From a virus: a DNA stretch of 24,721 nt. Below are positions 1-6,606 of this stretch, piece after piece. The stretch lies in IMG/VR virus record IMGVR_UViG_3300034068_000061, positions 1-24,721 of that record; one strand, given 5' to 3'. Each line of letters begins with the position of its first letter. Positions within the stretch are counted from its first letter, which is position 1. Below the pieces are notes generated by a model. The model made no database searches and was not told where the DNA came from. It saw nothing but the letters and a program-made list of their open reading frames with translations. A program made the position numbers and the translations under genes.

Positions 1-47
1 ATAAAGCAATTTGGGATGCATTTGTAACAATGATAAAATCTAAATAA
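1..47 (+). CDS. C-terminal end of an upstream gene (partial)
   Basis: An open frame enters from the left edge (first full codon at base 3) and ends at a TAA at 45-47, giving the tail KAIWDAFVTMIKSK. The stop lies two bases before the next start codon, the tight spacing seen throughout this block, so it is probably the end of a co-transcribed gene. Too short to assign a function; a virion or tail-fibre gene is likely from position only. Confidence 0.5.
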   Translation, partial: KAIWDAFVTMIKSK

Positions 48-49
48 TC

Positions 50-547
50 ATGGCAGTAACAGCAGTAACAACAACAATGGCAGGTGCTATTAACTACACA
101 GTAGTCACTGTTGATTCAACGGATTGGCCTTCAGTAGCTAGTTCAACTTATTTTTATGATAAAGCAGCAAAGATTGTTTATTATAAAGATGCTAATGGTG
201 TAGTTCAAAATGTTTATAGAACTTTACCATCAGTTCAATCTATAGTAAGTGCTGCAACAGTAACTCCAACTGCAAATGATGACTTAGTAGTTATAACAGC
301 TCAAACGGCTGCATTAACTTTAGCAGCACCAACAGGAAGCCCTGTTCAAGGTCAAGCATTGATGATAAGAATCAAAGACAACGCAACTGCTCAAACTATT
401 ACTTGGACATCAGGAACTGGTGGATATAGAGCAATAGGAGTAACTTTACCTACTACAACTGTAATAAGTAAAACAACTTATGTTGGATTAATATATAACT
501 CAACAGACTCGCGTTGGGATGCAATTGGTGTAACAACAGAAGCTTAA
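50..547 (+). CDS. Small fibre-like virion protein (hypothetical)
   Basis: A 165-residue protein rich in Thr, Ala and Val with almost no Cys or charged helices, the composition of a beta-structured phage fibre or head-decoration protein. Residues 1-60 look like an N-terminal attachment part with the sequence KIVYYKDANGVVQNVYRT. Residues 70-165 form a repeating beta pattern (TPTANDDLVVITAQTAALTL, then GQALMIRIKDN, ITWTSGTGG and a final WDAIG) resembling the C-terminal domain of the 135-residue protein at 4890-5297. It is followed after one base by the large adhesin gene. No signal peptide or membrane segment is visible. Start is the ATG at 50, two bases after the upstream stop. The specific role (tail fibre, head fibre or adhesin tip) cannot be told from sequence alone. 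Confidence 0.6.
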   Translation: MAVTAVTTTMAGAINYTVVTVDSTDWPSVASSTYFYDKAAKIVYYKDANGVVQNVYRTLPSVQSIVSAATVTPTANDDLVVITAQTAALTLAAPTGSPVQGQALMIRIKDNATAQTITWTSGTGGYRAIGVTLPTTTVISKTTYVGLIYNSTDSRWDAIGVTTEA

Positions 548-548
548 A

Positions 549-1979
549 ATGAGTTACTATCCGTTAATCTCTTTAATGCCTAAAGCACCTCCTTTACTTT
601 TGGACTTTTTTCCAAATGCAGCAGCTGCTTACTCTTTACGTAAACTTAGAAATGGGTACACAGGAAGTGCAATTCAAGTAAGAAGAGAATCTGATGATGC
701 AACTCAAAATATTGCGTTTGATTTATTAGGAGAACTAGATACATCAACATTATTAAATTTTGTAGGTTGGAATTTATTTGCGTGGTCAGAACAACTTCAA
801 GAATCTTTTTGGGGTAAATCCAATTTAACAGTAACACCAGATATACTTGTTGCGCCAGACGGAAATATGACTGGAGATGTTTTATTTGAAAATACAACAA
901 ATGCTGCACACACATTTCAACGAAACCAAACTTTGGTATCAGGTAAAACTTACACAGTCTCATTTTGGATAAAAGCACAAGGACGGAATAATGTAAGATT
1001 AGTAACATCATCTGGATTTTCACAAAGTGCGAGTAATGCTATTGCTTGGTTAAATTTATCATCAGGAACAATTGTTTCTCAAAATAGTGGATTTATAGGT
1101 TCTAATCTAACGATTACAGCTGATGGAAGTTGGTATAAAGTAAGCTATACAATGCCGTCTACTCAAACTGGTATTGTTTTAGTGCTAGCTTTAAACCCAT
1201 CCCCTGATGGTATTAATACATCATACATTGGAGATCCATCATTAGGGATTGCAGTTTGGGGTTTACAATTTACTGAATCATCAACAATTAAACCATATAG
1301 ACAAACATTAGCAATTGCGGAGGGGAATGGATTTGTTACAACGTGGTATGACCAGTCAACAAATGGTGTAAATGTAACACAACCAACAGCATTATATCAA
1401 CCAAGGATAGTTAATGCTGGAGTTATAGAAGTAGAAAATGGAAAAAATGCGTTGAATTGGTATAGCACAGCTCAATTTTTTAATGGTGGAAATATTTTAG
1501 GATTAGATAATAAGTCACTACAAATTTATGTTGTAGCAAGAAATACAGTAACTTCAAATAGAGCACAATTAGTATCTAAATCAGTTTCTACAGGTGACAC
1601 AAATAGATATGGTTTAGCAACTGGAGGTGCAGCAGGAACTTCAATGTTTGTTCACACTACAACAAATGAATACACGGCAAATTCAAATGTTGCAGATGCA
1701 AACCAAAGGTTGTTTAATGGAAATTATTTAATAAACAATGAGGTTAGAGCTTTAGTTAACAACTTAAGTGTTGCTGATTTATCTTCACCTAATGGAACGG
1801 TTCAAAATTTTAGCAGAAGATTTTTAATTGGAGCAACTAACAATACAACTAACAATGGAGAAATAGCTTATTTTAGAGGTACTATTCAAGAAGTAATATT
1901 ATATATTGCACCAACAGTAGATTTACCTAGTCTTAGTAATGTTAACACAAATATCAACTCATTTTATACAATATACTAA
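549..1979 (+). CDS. Phage adhesin with LamG/arabinofuranosidase-B-like fold and inserted carbohydrate-binding-like domain
   Basis: A 476-residue probable receptor-binding protein. Residues 1-73 (AYSLRKLR, GSAIQVRR, DTSTLLNFVG) and about 258-476 (GFVTTWYDQS, QPRIVNAGVIEVENGK, ending NINSFYTIY) match the paralogue at 2185-3006 and resemble the concanavalin-like jelly-roll related to the AbfB catalytic domain that is common in phage tail proteins. Between them, residues about 74-255 are an extra domain absent from the paralogue, starting NLFAWSEQLQESFWGKSN and containing TYTVSFWIKAQG and a late GLQF strand. This looks like the widespread CBM-type module of phage and environmental surface proteins. 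The stop overlaps the start of the next gene (TAATG), implying coupled translation. Enzyme activity is not implied; binding to host glycans is the likelier role. Confidence 0.72.
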   Translation: MSYYPLISLMPKAPPLLLDFFPNAAAAYSLRKLRNGYTGSAIQVRRESDDATQNIAFDLLGELDTSTLLNFVGWNLFAWSEQLQESFWGKSNLTVTPDILVAPDGNMTGDVLFENTTNAAHTFQRNQTLVSGKTYTVSFWIKAQGRNNVRLVTSSGFSQSASNAIAWLNLSSGTIVSQNSGFIGSNLTITADGSWYKVSYTMPSTQTGIVLVLALNPSPDGINTSYIGDPSLGIAVWGLQFTESSTIKPYRQTLAIAEGNGFVTTWYDQSTNGVNVTQPTALYQPRIVNAGVIEVENGKNALNWYSTAQFFNGGNILGLDNKSLQIYVVARNTVTSNRAQLVSKSVSTGDTNRYGLATGGAAGTSMFVHTTTNEYTANSNVADANQRLFNGNYLINNEVRALVNNLSVADLSSPNGTVQNFSRRFLIGATNNTTNNGEIAYFRGTIQEVILYIAPTVDLPSLSNVNTNINSFYTIY

Positions 1980-2188
1980 TGTTAGGTTATCAGTACTTTA
2001 CAGAACAAGAAGCAATAGACGCACGTAAGCAGTGTGCAGATTATTATGGTTTACCTGTTCATCCTGATGATGTTACTCAATACTGGGTAGATTATAATTA
2101 TTCAGAGCTTGGATTTTGGTATATAATTTTTTATGAAAGTATAAGAGATATATTAGGAGAACCAACTAATTTTGAAGTAATAACATGA
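1979..2188 (+). CDS. Small adhesin-partner protein B1 (hypothetical)
   Basis: A 69-residue acidic, aromatic-rich protein (YQYFTEQEAIDARKQCADYY at the start, YWVDYNYSELGFWYIIF in the middle). It has no signal peptide or membrane segment. Its ATG overlaps the stop of the adhesin gene (TAATG), and its own stop overlaps the next adhesin start (ATGA). A paralogue at 3006-3209 sits in the same position behind the second adhesin. Constant pairing of one small protein with each adhesin suggests a dedicated assembly chaperone or a small tip subunit, similar in logic to known fibre-chaperone pairs, but this is inference from context. I do not recognise the family. Confidence 0.65.
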   Translation: MLGYQYFTEQEAIDARKQCADYYGLPVHPDDVTQYWVDYNYSELGFWYIIFYESIRDILGEPTNFEVIT

Positions 2189-3006
2189 GTTACTATAGTC
2201 TAATTTCTTTGATGCCTAAAATTAGTGGAACACTATTATTAGACTTATATCCAAGTGCATCGGTAGCTTATTCGTTGCGTAAACTTAGAACAGCTTATGC
2301 AGGTAGTGCAATAAGAGTTAGAAGAACAGATTTAACAGAACAAGACATAGGGTTTGTTGGTGATGTTTTAGACACAGCTAGTTTGTTAGCGTTTGTTGGA
2401 ACTGGAGCTTTAGATAATGGATTTATAACAACTTGGTACGACCAAAGTGGTAATTCTAAAAATGCAACACAAGCAACTGCGATTAACCAACCGAGAATAG
2501 TAAATGCTGGAGTTATAGATTTGGTAAATGGAAAACCAGCAGTGTTAGGTGACGGAGTAAATGATACGTTAACTAATAATACACTTTCATTAACCAATCC
2601 TTCATCTATTTTTACAGTAGTTGATAAAGTTGGTACAAGTGGTAATTTTGGGTTATTTGCTGCAGGTTTAGCAGGTGCTTTTATATTAACAGCAACTGGT
2701 CACACGTTTTATCAAAATGGAGCTTCTTTTTCTCCAGCTTATGTTAATAATAATCAATCTTTACTTGTGGCTAAAACGGCAACAACTGGCACAGATTGGG
2801 AGTTTTATGGTAACAACACAACAGTACTTAATGGAGGTCAAAATATAGGTACAGCAATAGGTACAAGTGTAAGTTTATTTGATAGGTTAGGTGCAGCATC
2901 ACGAGCTAATATGTATATGCAAGAATTTATAGTCTGGAATAGCAACCAAATGAGTAATAGGATAAATATTCAAAATAATATAAATTCATTTTATACAATA
3001 TACTAA
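2185..3006 (+). CDS. Phage adhesin with LamG/arabinofuranosidase-B-like fold (short form)
   Basis: A 273-residue paralogue of the adhesin at 549-1979, lacking its central insert. It begins MSYYSLISLMPK, has AYSLRKLR and GSAIRVRR near residues 28-46, then LLAFVG directly followed by NGFITTWYDQSGNSKNATQ, then QPRIVNAGVIDLVNGKPAV, and ends NINSFYTIY. This order of motifs resembles the AbfB-like jelly-roll used in many phage tail appendages. The C-terminal nonapeptide is shared with the first copy, which may mark a common docking or trimer-ending strand. The gene overlaps its neighbours by 4 bases upstream and 1 base downstream. Probably a second receptor-binding protein or a shorter version in the same appendage; hydrolase activity is unproven. 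Confidence 0.72.
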   Translation: MSYYSLISLMPKISGTLLLDLYPSASVAYSLRKLRTAYAGSAIRVRRTDLTEQDIGFVGDVLDTASLLAFVGTGALDNGFITTWYDQSGNSKNATQATAINQPRIVNAGVIDLVNGKPAVLGDGVNDTLTNNTLSLTNPSSIFTVVDKVGTSGNFGLFAAGLAGAFILTATGHTFYQNGASFSPAYVNNNQSLLVAKTATTGTDWEFYGNNTTVLNGGQNIGTAIGTSVSLFDRLGAASRANMYMQEFIVWNSNQMSNRINIQNNINSFYTIY

Positions 3007-3209
3007 TGTTAGGCTACCAATATTTTATAGAACAAGATGCCATAAATGCACGTAAAGAATGTGCTGATTATTATGGATTGCCAAAGTCACCTGAAGATGA
3101 GACTATCTATTGGGTAAATTATGACTATTCAGAACTTAATTTTTGGTATATTATTTTTGATGAAAGTATTGAGGCTATATTAGGAAAACCAACAAATTTT
3201 GAGATATGA
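3006..3209 (+). CDS. Small adhesin-partner protein B2 (hypothetical)
   Basis: A 67-residue paralogue of the protein at 1979-2188: MLGYQYFIEQDAINARKECA, then YYGLPKSPEDETIYWVNYDY and SELNFWYIIFDESI. Conserved positions cluster in the aromatic core and the Cys-Ala-Asp-Tyr-Tyr segment. The start overlaps the adhesin stop (TAATG) and its stop overlaps the start of the lysis lipoprotein gene (ATGA), so fibre and lysis genes are continuous. Function unknown; candidate chaperone or tip subunit by association with the adhesin. Confidence 0.65.
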   Translation: MLGYQYFIEQDAINARKECADYYGLPKSPEDETIYWVNYDYSELNFWYIIFDESIEAILGKPTNFEI

Positions 3210-3685
3210 AAACTAAACTATTATTAATACTACTATTGTTATCATCTTGTTCTTTAGAACGTAGATTAGAAAAGTATTGTCCTCTGTGCGTTCAAGAATC
3301 TAAAACTGAAACAATCATTGAATATAGAGATACTACTATTGAAATACCTGGTGAAACAGTTACAATAGTTGACTCATTGTATTGCGATAGTTTAGGAAAC
3401 GTAGTGTCTAAGTTTGGAGATATATTAAAAGATAAGAACGGAAAGATATTAAGTTTAGAAACAAGATTAAGAAACAATGTTTATTATTCAAGAGCTAAAG
3501 TAGACACTGTTTATAAAACTATAAAAGGTAATACAATATACAAAAAAGAGGTTATCTACTTGAAGGGCAAGGACATAAAGTATATACCTTCATGGGTTAT
3601 CTTCCTATCTTATTTAGGAGGAATTTTATTAACTTTGTTATTAATATATATTGTTTACCGAATCATTAAAGCTCACACACTTTGA
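3206..3685 (+). CDS. Candidate unimolecular spanin (lipoprotein with C-terminal membrane segment)
   Basis: A 159-residue protein. Residues 1-14 are a short lipoprotein signal (MKTK then Leu-rich) ending in the lipobox L12-S13-S14-C15. Residues about 129-151 (WVIFLSYLGGILLTLLLIYI) form one C-terminal membrane helix followed by a short basic tail. The region between is periplasm-sized and rich in beta-prone Thr/Ile/Val segments (TIIEYRDTTIEIPGETVTIV). A lipid anchor at the N-terminus plus an inner-membrane helix at the C-terminus is the architecture of unimolecular spanins such as T1 gp11, which fuse inner and outer membranes at the end of lysis. The holin and amidase genes follow directly, which supports this. 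No sequence similarity to a known spanin is claimed. Confidence 0.6.
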   Translation: MKTKLLLILLLLSSCSLERRLEKYCPLCVQESKTETIIEYRDTTIEIPGETVTIVDSLYCDSLGNVVSKFGDILKDKNGKILSLETRLRNNVYYSRAKVDTVYKTIKGNTIYKKEVIYLKGKDIKYIPSWVIFLSYLGGILLTLLLIYIVYRIIKAHTL

Positions 3686-4110
3686 AAACAAAACTAATAC
3701 TGTTAGTAACATCTTTTTTATCTATACTATCACCAGTGATGCCTATGATTTATATAGCATTTTTTGTTATATTGGTTGATACTGGATTTGGTATTTGGAG
3801 ATCCGTTAAAAAGGGAGGATGGAAAGCATTTAGAAGTAGACGTTTGAGCCATACATTAAGTAAGGCATTTTTATATTCAGGAGCGATATTAATGGTATTT
3901 TTAATAGAGAAGTATATTGCTGGAGACTTGATAGGTCATTTTATATCTGTTGATTTGGTAATGACAAAAATGATAGCATTCTTTTGTGTAGCTACAGAGA
4001 TTAAGTCAATCAATGAGAGCTATGAGGATGTAACTGGAAAAAATATGATCAAAGCAGTTCGTGAGTTTGTTACGAGAGCAAAAGAAGAAGCAAAAGATTT
4101 AACTGAATAA
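3682..4110 (+). CDS. Phage holin (Phage_holin_4-like)
   Basis: A 142-residue membrane protein starting at a TTG that overlaps the spanin stop (TTGA). The next in-frame ATG is about 19 codons downstream, inside the first hydrophobic segment, so TTG is preferred. Hydrophobic stretches lie near residues 4-32, 62-80 and 90-108. The motif VDTGFGIWRSVKKGGW with following Ser/Arg residues, and TEIKSINESYEDVTGKN near the C-terminus, match the pattern of the toxin-secretion/phage lysis holin family (D-x-x-x-G then E-x-x-S-I-x-E). The tail is charged and cytoplasmic. It would permeabilise the inner membrane and release or activate the amidase encoded next. Confidence 0.75.
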   Translation: MKTKLILLVTSFLSILSPVMPMIYIAFFVILVDTGFGIWRSVKKGGWKAFRSRRLSHTLSKAFLYSGAILMVFLIEKYIAGDLIGHFISVDLVMTKMIAFFCVATEIKSINESYEDVTGKNMIKAVREFVTRAKEEAKDLTE

Positions 4111-4117
4111 TAAGAAA

Positions 4118-4765
4118 ATGGATTTAGATACATCTAAAATAGTTCAAAGCAGACTGAAAAAAACTCAGTATTTTCAGGAGGATACTCCTAAGAATCAAAT
4201 ATATTTACACCACACAGCTGGTGGAGGTAACGCTGTGGCTGTAGCTAATTATTGGAACGGAACGAAAGAGAGAGTTGCAACTGCATTTGTTATAGGTAGT
4301 AAAGGAACTATTGTTCAATGCTTTTCGTCTAAGGAGTGGGCGTATCATTTAGGTTTAAAAAGTTCAGCATTCTCAAATGTAGGTGTTCCGTACAAGTCGC
4401 TAGATAAGTTTTCTGTTGGCATTGAGGTATGTAATTATGGACCATTAAAAGAGAAGGACGGAAAATTCTATAACTATGTTGGTGGGCTTATTGATCCGAG
4501 TCAAGTAACTAAATTAGATAAGCCATTTAAAGGTCATGTTTATTGGCAAAAATATACTGACGATCAGATTGAGAGTTTACGTCAATTGTTAGTTTATTTA
4601 TGCAAGACTTATGACATTCCGAAAGATTACAATGATGATATTTGGGATGTATCAAAAAGAGCGATAAGTGGGGATGATGGTATATTTACTCATAACTCAG
4701 TAAGAAAAGATAAATCTGATATGTATCCATGTCCACGAGTAATTGATATGTTAAAAAGTTTATAA
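4118..4765 (+). CDS. Endolysin: N-acetylmuramoyl-L-alanine amidase
   Basis: A 215-residue member of the Amidase_2 / T7 lysozyme-type zinc amidases, which cut the bond between N-acetylmuramic acid and L-alanine in peptidoglycan. The first zinc-site motif is IYLHHTAGGG with H31/H32. The substrate groove has TAFVIGSKGTIVQCF and WAYHLG. The second zinc site is near the C-terminus in FTHNSVRKDKSDMYPCP, where H192 and C205 are the probable ligands and K199 the likely catalytic lysine region. No signal peptide is present, so export depends on the holin. Length is somewhat above T7 lysozyme, due mainly to an insert around residues 110-170. It is the third gene of the lysis cassette. Confidence 0.9.
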   Translation: MDLDTSKIVQSRLKKTQYFQEDTPKNQIYLHHTAGGGNAVAVANYWNGTKERVATAFVIGSKGTIVQCFSSKEWAYHLGLKSSAFSNVGVPYKSLDKFSVGIEVCNYGPLKEKDGKFYNYVGGLIDPSQVTKLDKPFKGHVYWQKYTDDQIESLRQLLVYLCKTYDIPKDYNDDIWDVSKRAISGDDGIFTHNSVRKDKSDMYPCPRVIDMLKSL

Positions 4766-4893
4766 TGAAAAAAGAAGGAAATATAAAGATAGATAGATCA
4801 ATTGATCGACCAGGGGTACACGCTAAGACTAAGGTATCTAAATTGAAAGCAAGTAAAAATTACGTTAAAAAATATAAAGGACAAGGACGATGA
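4765..4893 (+). CDS. 42-residue basic peptide (hypothetical)
   Basis: A short open frame of 42 codons plus TGA that overlaps the amidase stop (TAATG) and the next start (ATGA), matching the coupling of all its neighbours. The peptide is strongly basic (about 13 Lys/Arg) with the ending KNYVKKYKGQGR. Perfect fit between two overlapping junctions makes a chance frame unlikely. The charge suggests contact with DNA or acidic capsid interior. Similar short basic peptides occur in crAss-like structural blocks as far as I recall, but I cannot name a family. Confidence 0.7.
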   Translation: MKKEGNIKIDRSIDRPGVHAKTKVSKLKASKNYVKKYKGQGR

Positions 4894-5297
4894 GAGTAAA
4901 TAATTATCAAGTAAAATCACCAAGCGTTAATGATTTAATTTTTGGAACTAAGAGTTCTAGTAATGAGACTGTTAATTTTAGAATTCAAGATGTAGTTAAT
5001 TTAACTCAAGCTCCATCTGTTGTTTCTACAAATACATTAACTGCTTATACTATAGTAAATATAAACACTTACTTCACTGGTACAGCTGGTGCTAGCTTTG
5101 CAATAACTCTTCCCACGGCAAGTGAGGCTATTGATGGCTTGAAATATGTTATTATGTCGACAACAAATAGAGCCACTACTACATGGGTAATTCCTGGTGC
5201 TTCTGCTATAGTAGGTGCTCCTTCATCATTAGTTGCACAAACTCCTATTTGTTTTCAGTATAATAATTCTAATACTACATGGTATATATCTATGTAA
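4890..5297 (+). CDS. Fibre-like virion protein with short N-terminal anchor (hypothetical)
   Basis: A 135-residue protein. Residues 1-40 (MRVNNYQVKSPSVNDLIFGT, then NETVNFRIQDVVNL) resemble the anchor segment found at the start of many phage fibre proteins, where a ND-x-x-x-GT motif precedes a T-x-N-F strand. Residues 45-135 form a beta-rich domain (AYTIVNIN, FAITLPTASEAIDGLKYVIM, TTTWVIPG, TTWYIS) that parallels the C-terminal half of the 165-residue protein at 50-547. Probably a head or tail fibre. Its start overlaps the stop of the 42-residue peptide gene, so it ends the lysis-linked operon. The next gene has its own promoter. Confidence 0.6.
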   Translation: MRVNNYQVKSPSVNDLIFGTKSSSNETVNFRIQDVVNLTQAPSVVSTNTLTAYTIVNINTYFTGTAGASFAITLPTASEAIDGLKYVIMSTTNRATTTWVIPGASAIVGAPSSLVAQTPICFQYNNSNTTWYISM

Positions 5298-5304
5298 TAT
5301 TTTA

Positions 5305-5312
5305 TATATTTG
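5305..5312 (+). promoter_or_regulatory. Bacteroidota-type -7 element TATATTTG
   Basis: Exact match to the TAnnTTTG -7 element known from Bacteroidota, 16 bases before the ATG at 5329, so transcription would start about 10 bases before that codon. No TTTG -33 element is seen 19 bases upstream. It lies in the only gap between the fibre gene and the small-protein genes. Confidence 0.55.
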
Positions 5313-5328
5313 CAATAAATTAAATACA

Positions 5329-5565
5329 ATGAATAAAATCGAACAAGAACAATTAGAAAGGTTAACGGAATTAAACCGTAGCTTTAGAGATCTTAAATTT
5401 CAAATAGCTGACATTGAACTTTCTTTAGAGAGATTAAAGAATCAAAAGAAAGCAACTCTAGTAAACCTAGAAGTTTCTGTGCATGACTTGGCTAAATATC
5501 AAGAAGAACTTACTACAGAGTATGGCGACATAACGATCAATCTTCAGACTGGTGAATATCATTAG
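5329..5565 (+). CDS. Small coiled-coil protein (hypothetical)
   Basis: A 78-residue protein starting MNKIEQEQLERLTELNRSFR. The frame is open further upstream into the preceding gene, but the ATG at 5329 lies just downstream of a TATATTTG promoter element and the longer version would read through the fibre gene and a hydrophobic stretch with no supporting features, so the short form is chosen. Residues 1-65 form a continuous heptad-like helix rich in Leu, Glu, Lys and Gln, predicted to be a coiled coil; the tail ITINLQTGEYH is a short strand. It overlaps the next gene by 14 bases. Function unknown; first gene of the group leading to terminase. Confidence 0.7.
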   Translation: MNKIEQEQLERLTELNRSFRDLKFQIADIELSLERLKNQKKATLVNLEVSVHDLAKYQEELTTEYGDITINLQTGEYH

Positions 5566-5770
5566 AAAAATATCAGTCGGTCCTGACTACATGAAGTCAA
5601 TGAACTACACTGTAGGTCAGGAAGTTCTTGATAAAAGTTATACTATCTATCAAATAATTAGAAATAGTGAAGGTACAAAGCTTTATATAATCAAGGATAG
5701 TGAGATTACCTTATGGAAGGAATTCTCGATTGCAATGCCAATATCAATAGAGTTTAATATCAATTTCTAA
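5552..5770 (+). CDS. Small conserved-looking beta protein (hypothetical)
   Basis: A 72-residue protein with a GTG start at 5552 inside the end of the coiled-coil gene. Internal ATGs exist at codons 14 and 17, but the preceding residues KISVGPDYMKSMNY read as one folded unit with YTVGQEVL, so the GTG is preferred. The pattern (short beta strands, IYQIIRN, LYIIKDSEITLWKEF) suggests a small SH3-like or beta-barrel fold. From memory, similar VGPDY-x-x-x-MNY-x-VGQ proteins occur in Bacteroidota phages without known function. The next gene starts immediately after its TAA. Confidence 0.6.
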   Translation: MNIIRKISVGPDYMKSMNYTVGQEVLDKSYTIYQIIRNSEGTKLYIIKDSEITLWKEFSIAMPISIEFNINF

Positions 5771-6331
5771 ATGAAAGCTCCATACTGCTTTATCATCAAG
5801 CCAGTTGATGGGAGGCGGTACGACAATATAAGAACTTACGGTAATAGTGAGTTCATTATAAGTGCCTCCCAAGAAGATTACACTGTGTCTAATAGATTCG
5901 GTGAGGTCGTTTCTACACCTATATACTATAATGGTCCAGTAAAGCCAGGAGACGTTGTTGTAGTGCATCATAATGTGTTTAAGTACTACTATGATATGCG
6001 TGGCAGACAAAAGAGCAGCTGGCATCATCTAATGGACGATTTATTTATCGTAGAACCTGAGCAAGTATATTTGCATACAACAGACAATGTTAATTGGTCT
6101 GCTCTATCACCTTTCTGTTTTATACGACCAATTTCTTCGGAGGACAAGATGATAAGTACATTAAGTGGTCTTGAAGAACTTTGGGGTGAGGTTGTGTTTA
6201 AATCTGAAGATCTGAATGAAGTCTCAGTTGGAGACGTAGTATCCTTTACTCCAGATAGTGAGTATGAGTTTAGGATTAACGATGAGATTCTTTATAGAAT
6301 GTTTAATAAGAATATATGTCTAAAAAAGTAG
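5771..6331 (+). CDS. Hypothetical protein upstream of terminase
   Basis: A 186-residue protein that starts at the base after the previous stop. It appears to hold two related halves: residues about 1-85 (APYCFIIKPVDGRRYDNIRT, then GEVVSTPIYY, KPGDVVVVHHNVFKYYYD) and about 105-180 (SPFCFIRPISSEDKMISTLS, then WGEVVFKSE, VSVGDVVSFTPDSEYEFRIN). The shared order is a C-F-I-x-P strand, then GEVV, then GDVV followed by an aromatic strand. This suggests an internal duplication of a small beta-barrel domain. The GDVV turn is typical of GroES-like or other small barrels, but no family is assigned. It overlaps the next gene by 16 bases. Confidence 0.65.
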   Translation: MKAPYCFIIKPVDGRRYDNIRTYGNSEFIISASQEDYTVSNRFGEVVSTPIYYNGPVKPGDVVVVHHNVFKYYYDMRGRQKSSWHHLMDDLFIVEPEQVYLHTTDNVNWSALSPFCFIRPISSEDKMISTLSGLEELWGEVVFKSEDLNEVSVGDVVSFTPDSEYEFRINDEILYRMFNKNICLKK

Positions 6332-6585
6332 AAATATTAGAAGCTGCAAAGATAGCTATTGACGAGCTGGTTAAAGTGCTTAGAGCACCTATCGTGACTC
6401 ATAGTGAGGACGATATATCAGCCGACAAATTAAAGAACGCTGCATCGGCTAAAAGACTTGCTTTCGAGGATGCATTAAATATGCTTGCAAAGATTGAGGA
6501 GGAAGAGAATAGGGATTCAAGTACATCTACAGTTGTAACGGCTGGCACTGGAGGCTTCGCTGAGGGTAGAGCTAAAAAGAAATAG
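6316..6585 (+). CDS. Small helical protein, candidate small terminase subunit
   Basis: An 89-residue charged helical protein. Residues 1-25 and 35-66 (ADKLKNAASAKRLAFEDALN, then MLAKIEEEEN) are two helices separated by a linker; the tail is Ser/Thr/Gly-rich with a basic end (EGRAKKK). It lies directly upstream of the large terminase, the usual place of the small subunit that recognises phage DNA, and is of plausible size for a helical oligomer. No helix-turn-helix is evident, so the assignment is positional. It could instead be a small packaging or head protein. Confidence 0.5.
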   Translation: MSKKVEILEAAKIAIDELVKVLRAPIVTHSEDDISADKLKNAASAKRLAFEDALNMLAKIEEEENRDSSTSTVVTAGTGGFAEGRAKKK

Positions 6586-6606
6586 TTTTTACAAAAGCAT
6601 ATATAA

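Larger units (their letters stand above)
549..3209 (+). repeat. Tandem duplication of an adhesin plus small-partner gene module
   Basis: The pair 549-2188 (adhesin A1 with small protein B1) is followed directly by 2185-3209 (A2 with B2). A1 and A2 align at both ends and differ by an insert of about 180 residues in A1. B1 and B2 align along their length (MLGYQYF, DARK/NARK, CADYYGLP, YSEL, FWYIIF, PTNFE). The DNA at the A-B junction is also conserved, with both copies sharing TCATTTTATACAATATACTA before the B start. This is a gene-pair duplication, diverged in sequence but kept in order. Confidence 0.85.

Noticed and set aside
646-1023. Minus-strand frame of 125 codons inside the adhesin gene
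   Set aside because: Leu/Gln-rich shadow with no motif, opposite a well-supported gene with a paralogue.
5233-5328. Upstream extension of the coiled-coil gene to 5233
   Set aside because: It would overlap the fibre gene by 65 bases and add a hydrophobic stretch; the ATG at 5329 follows a promoter element.
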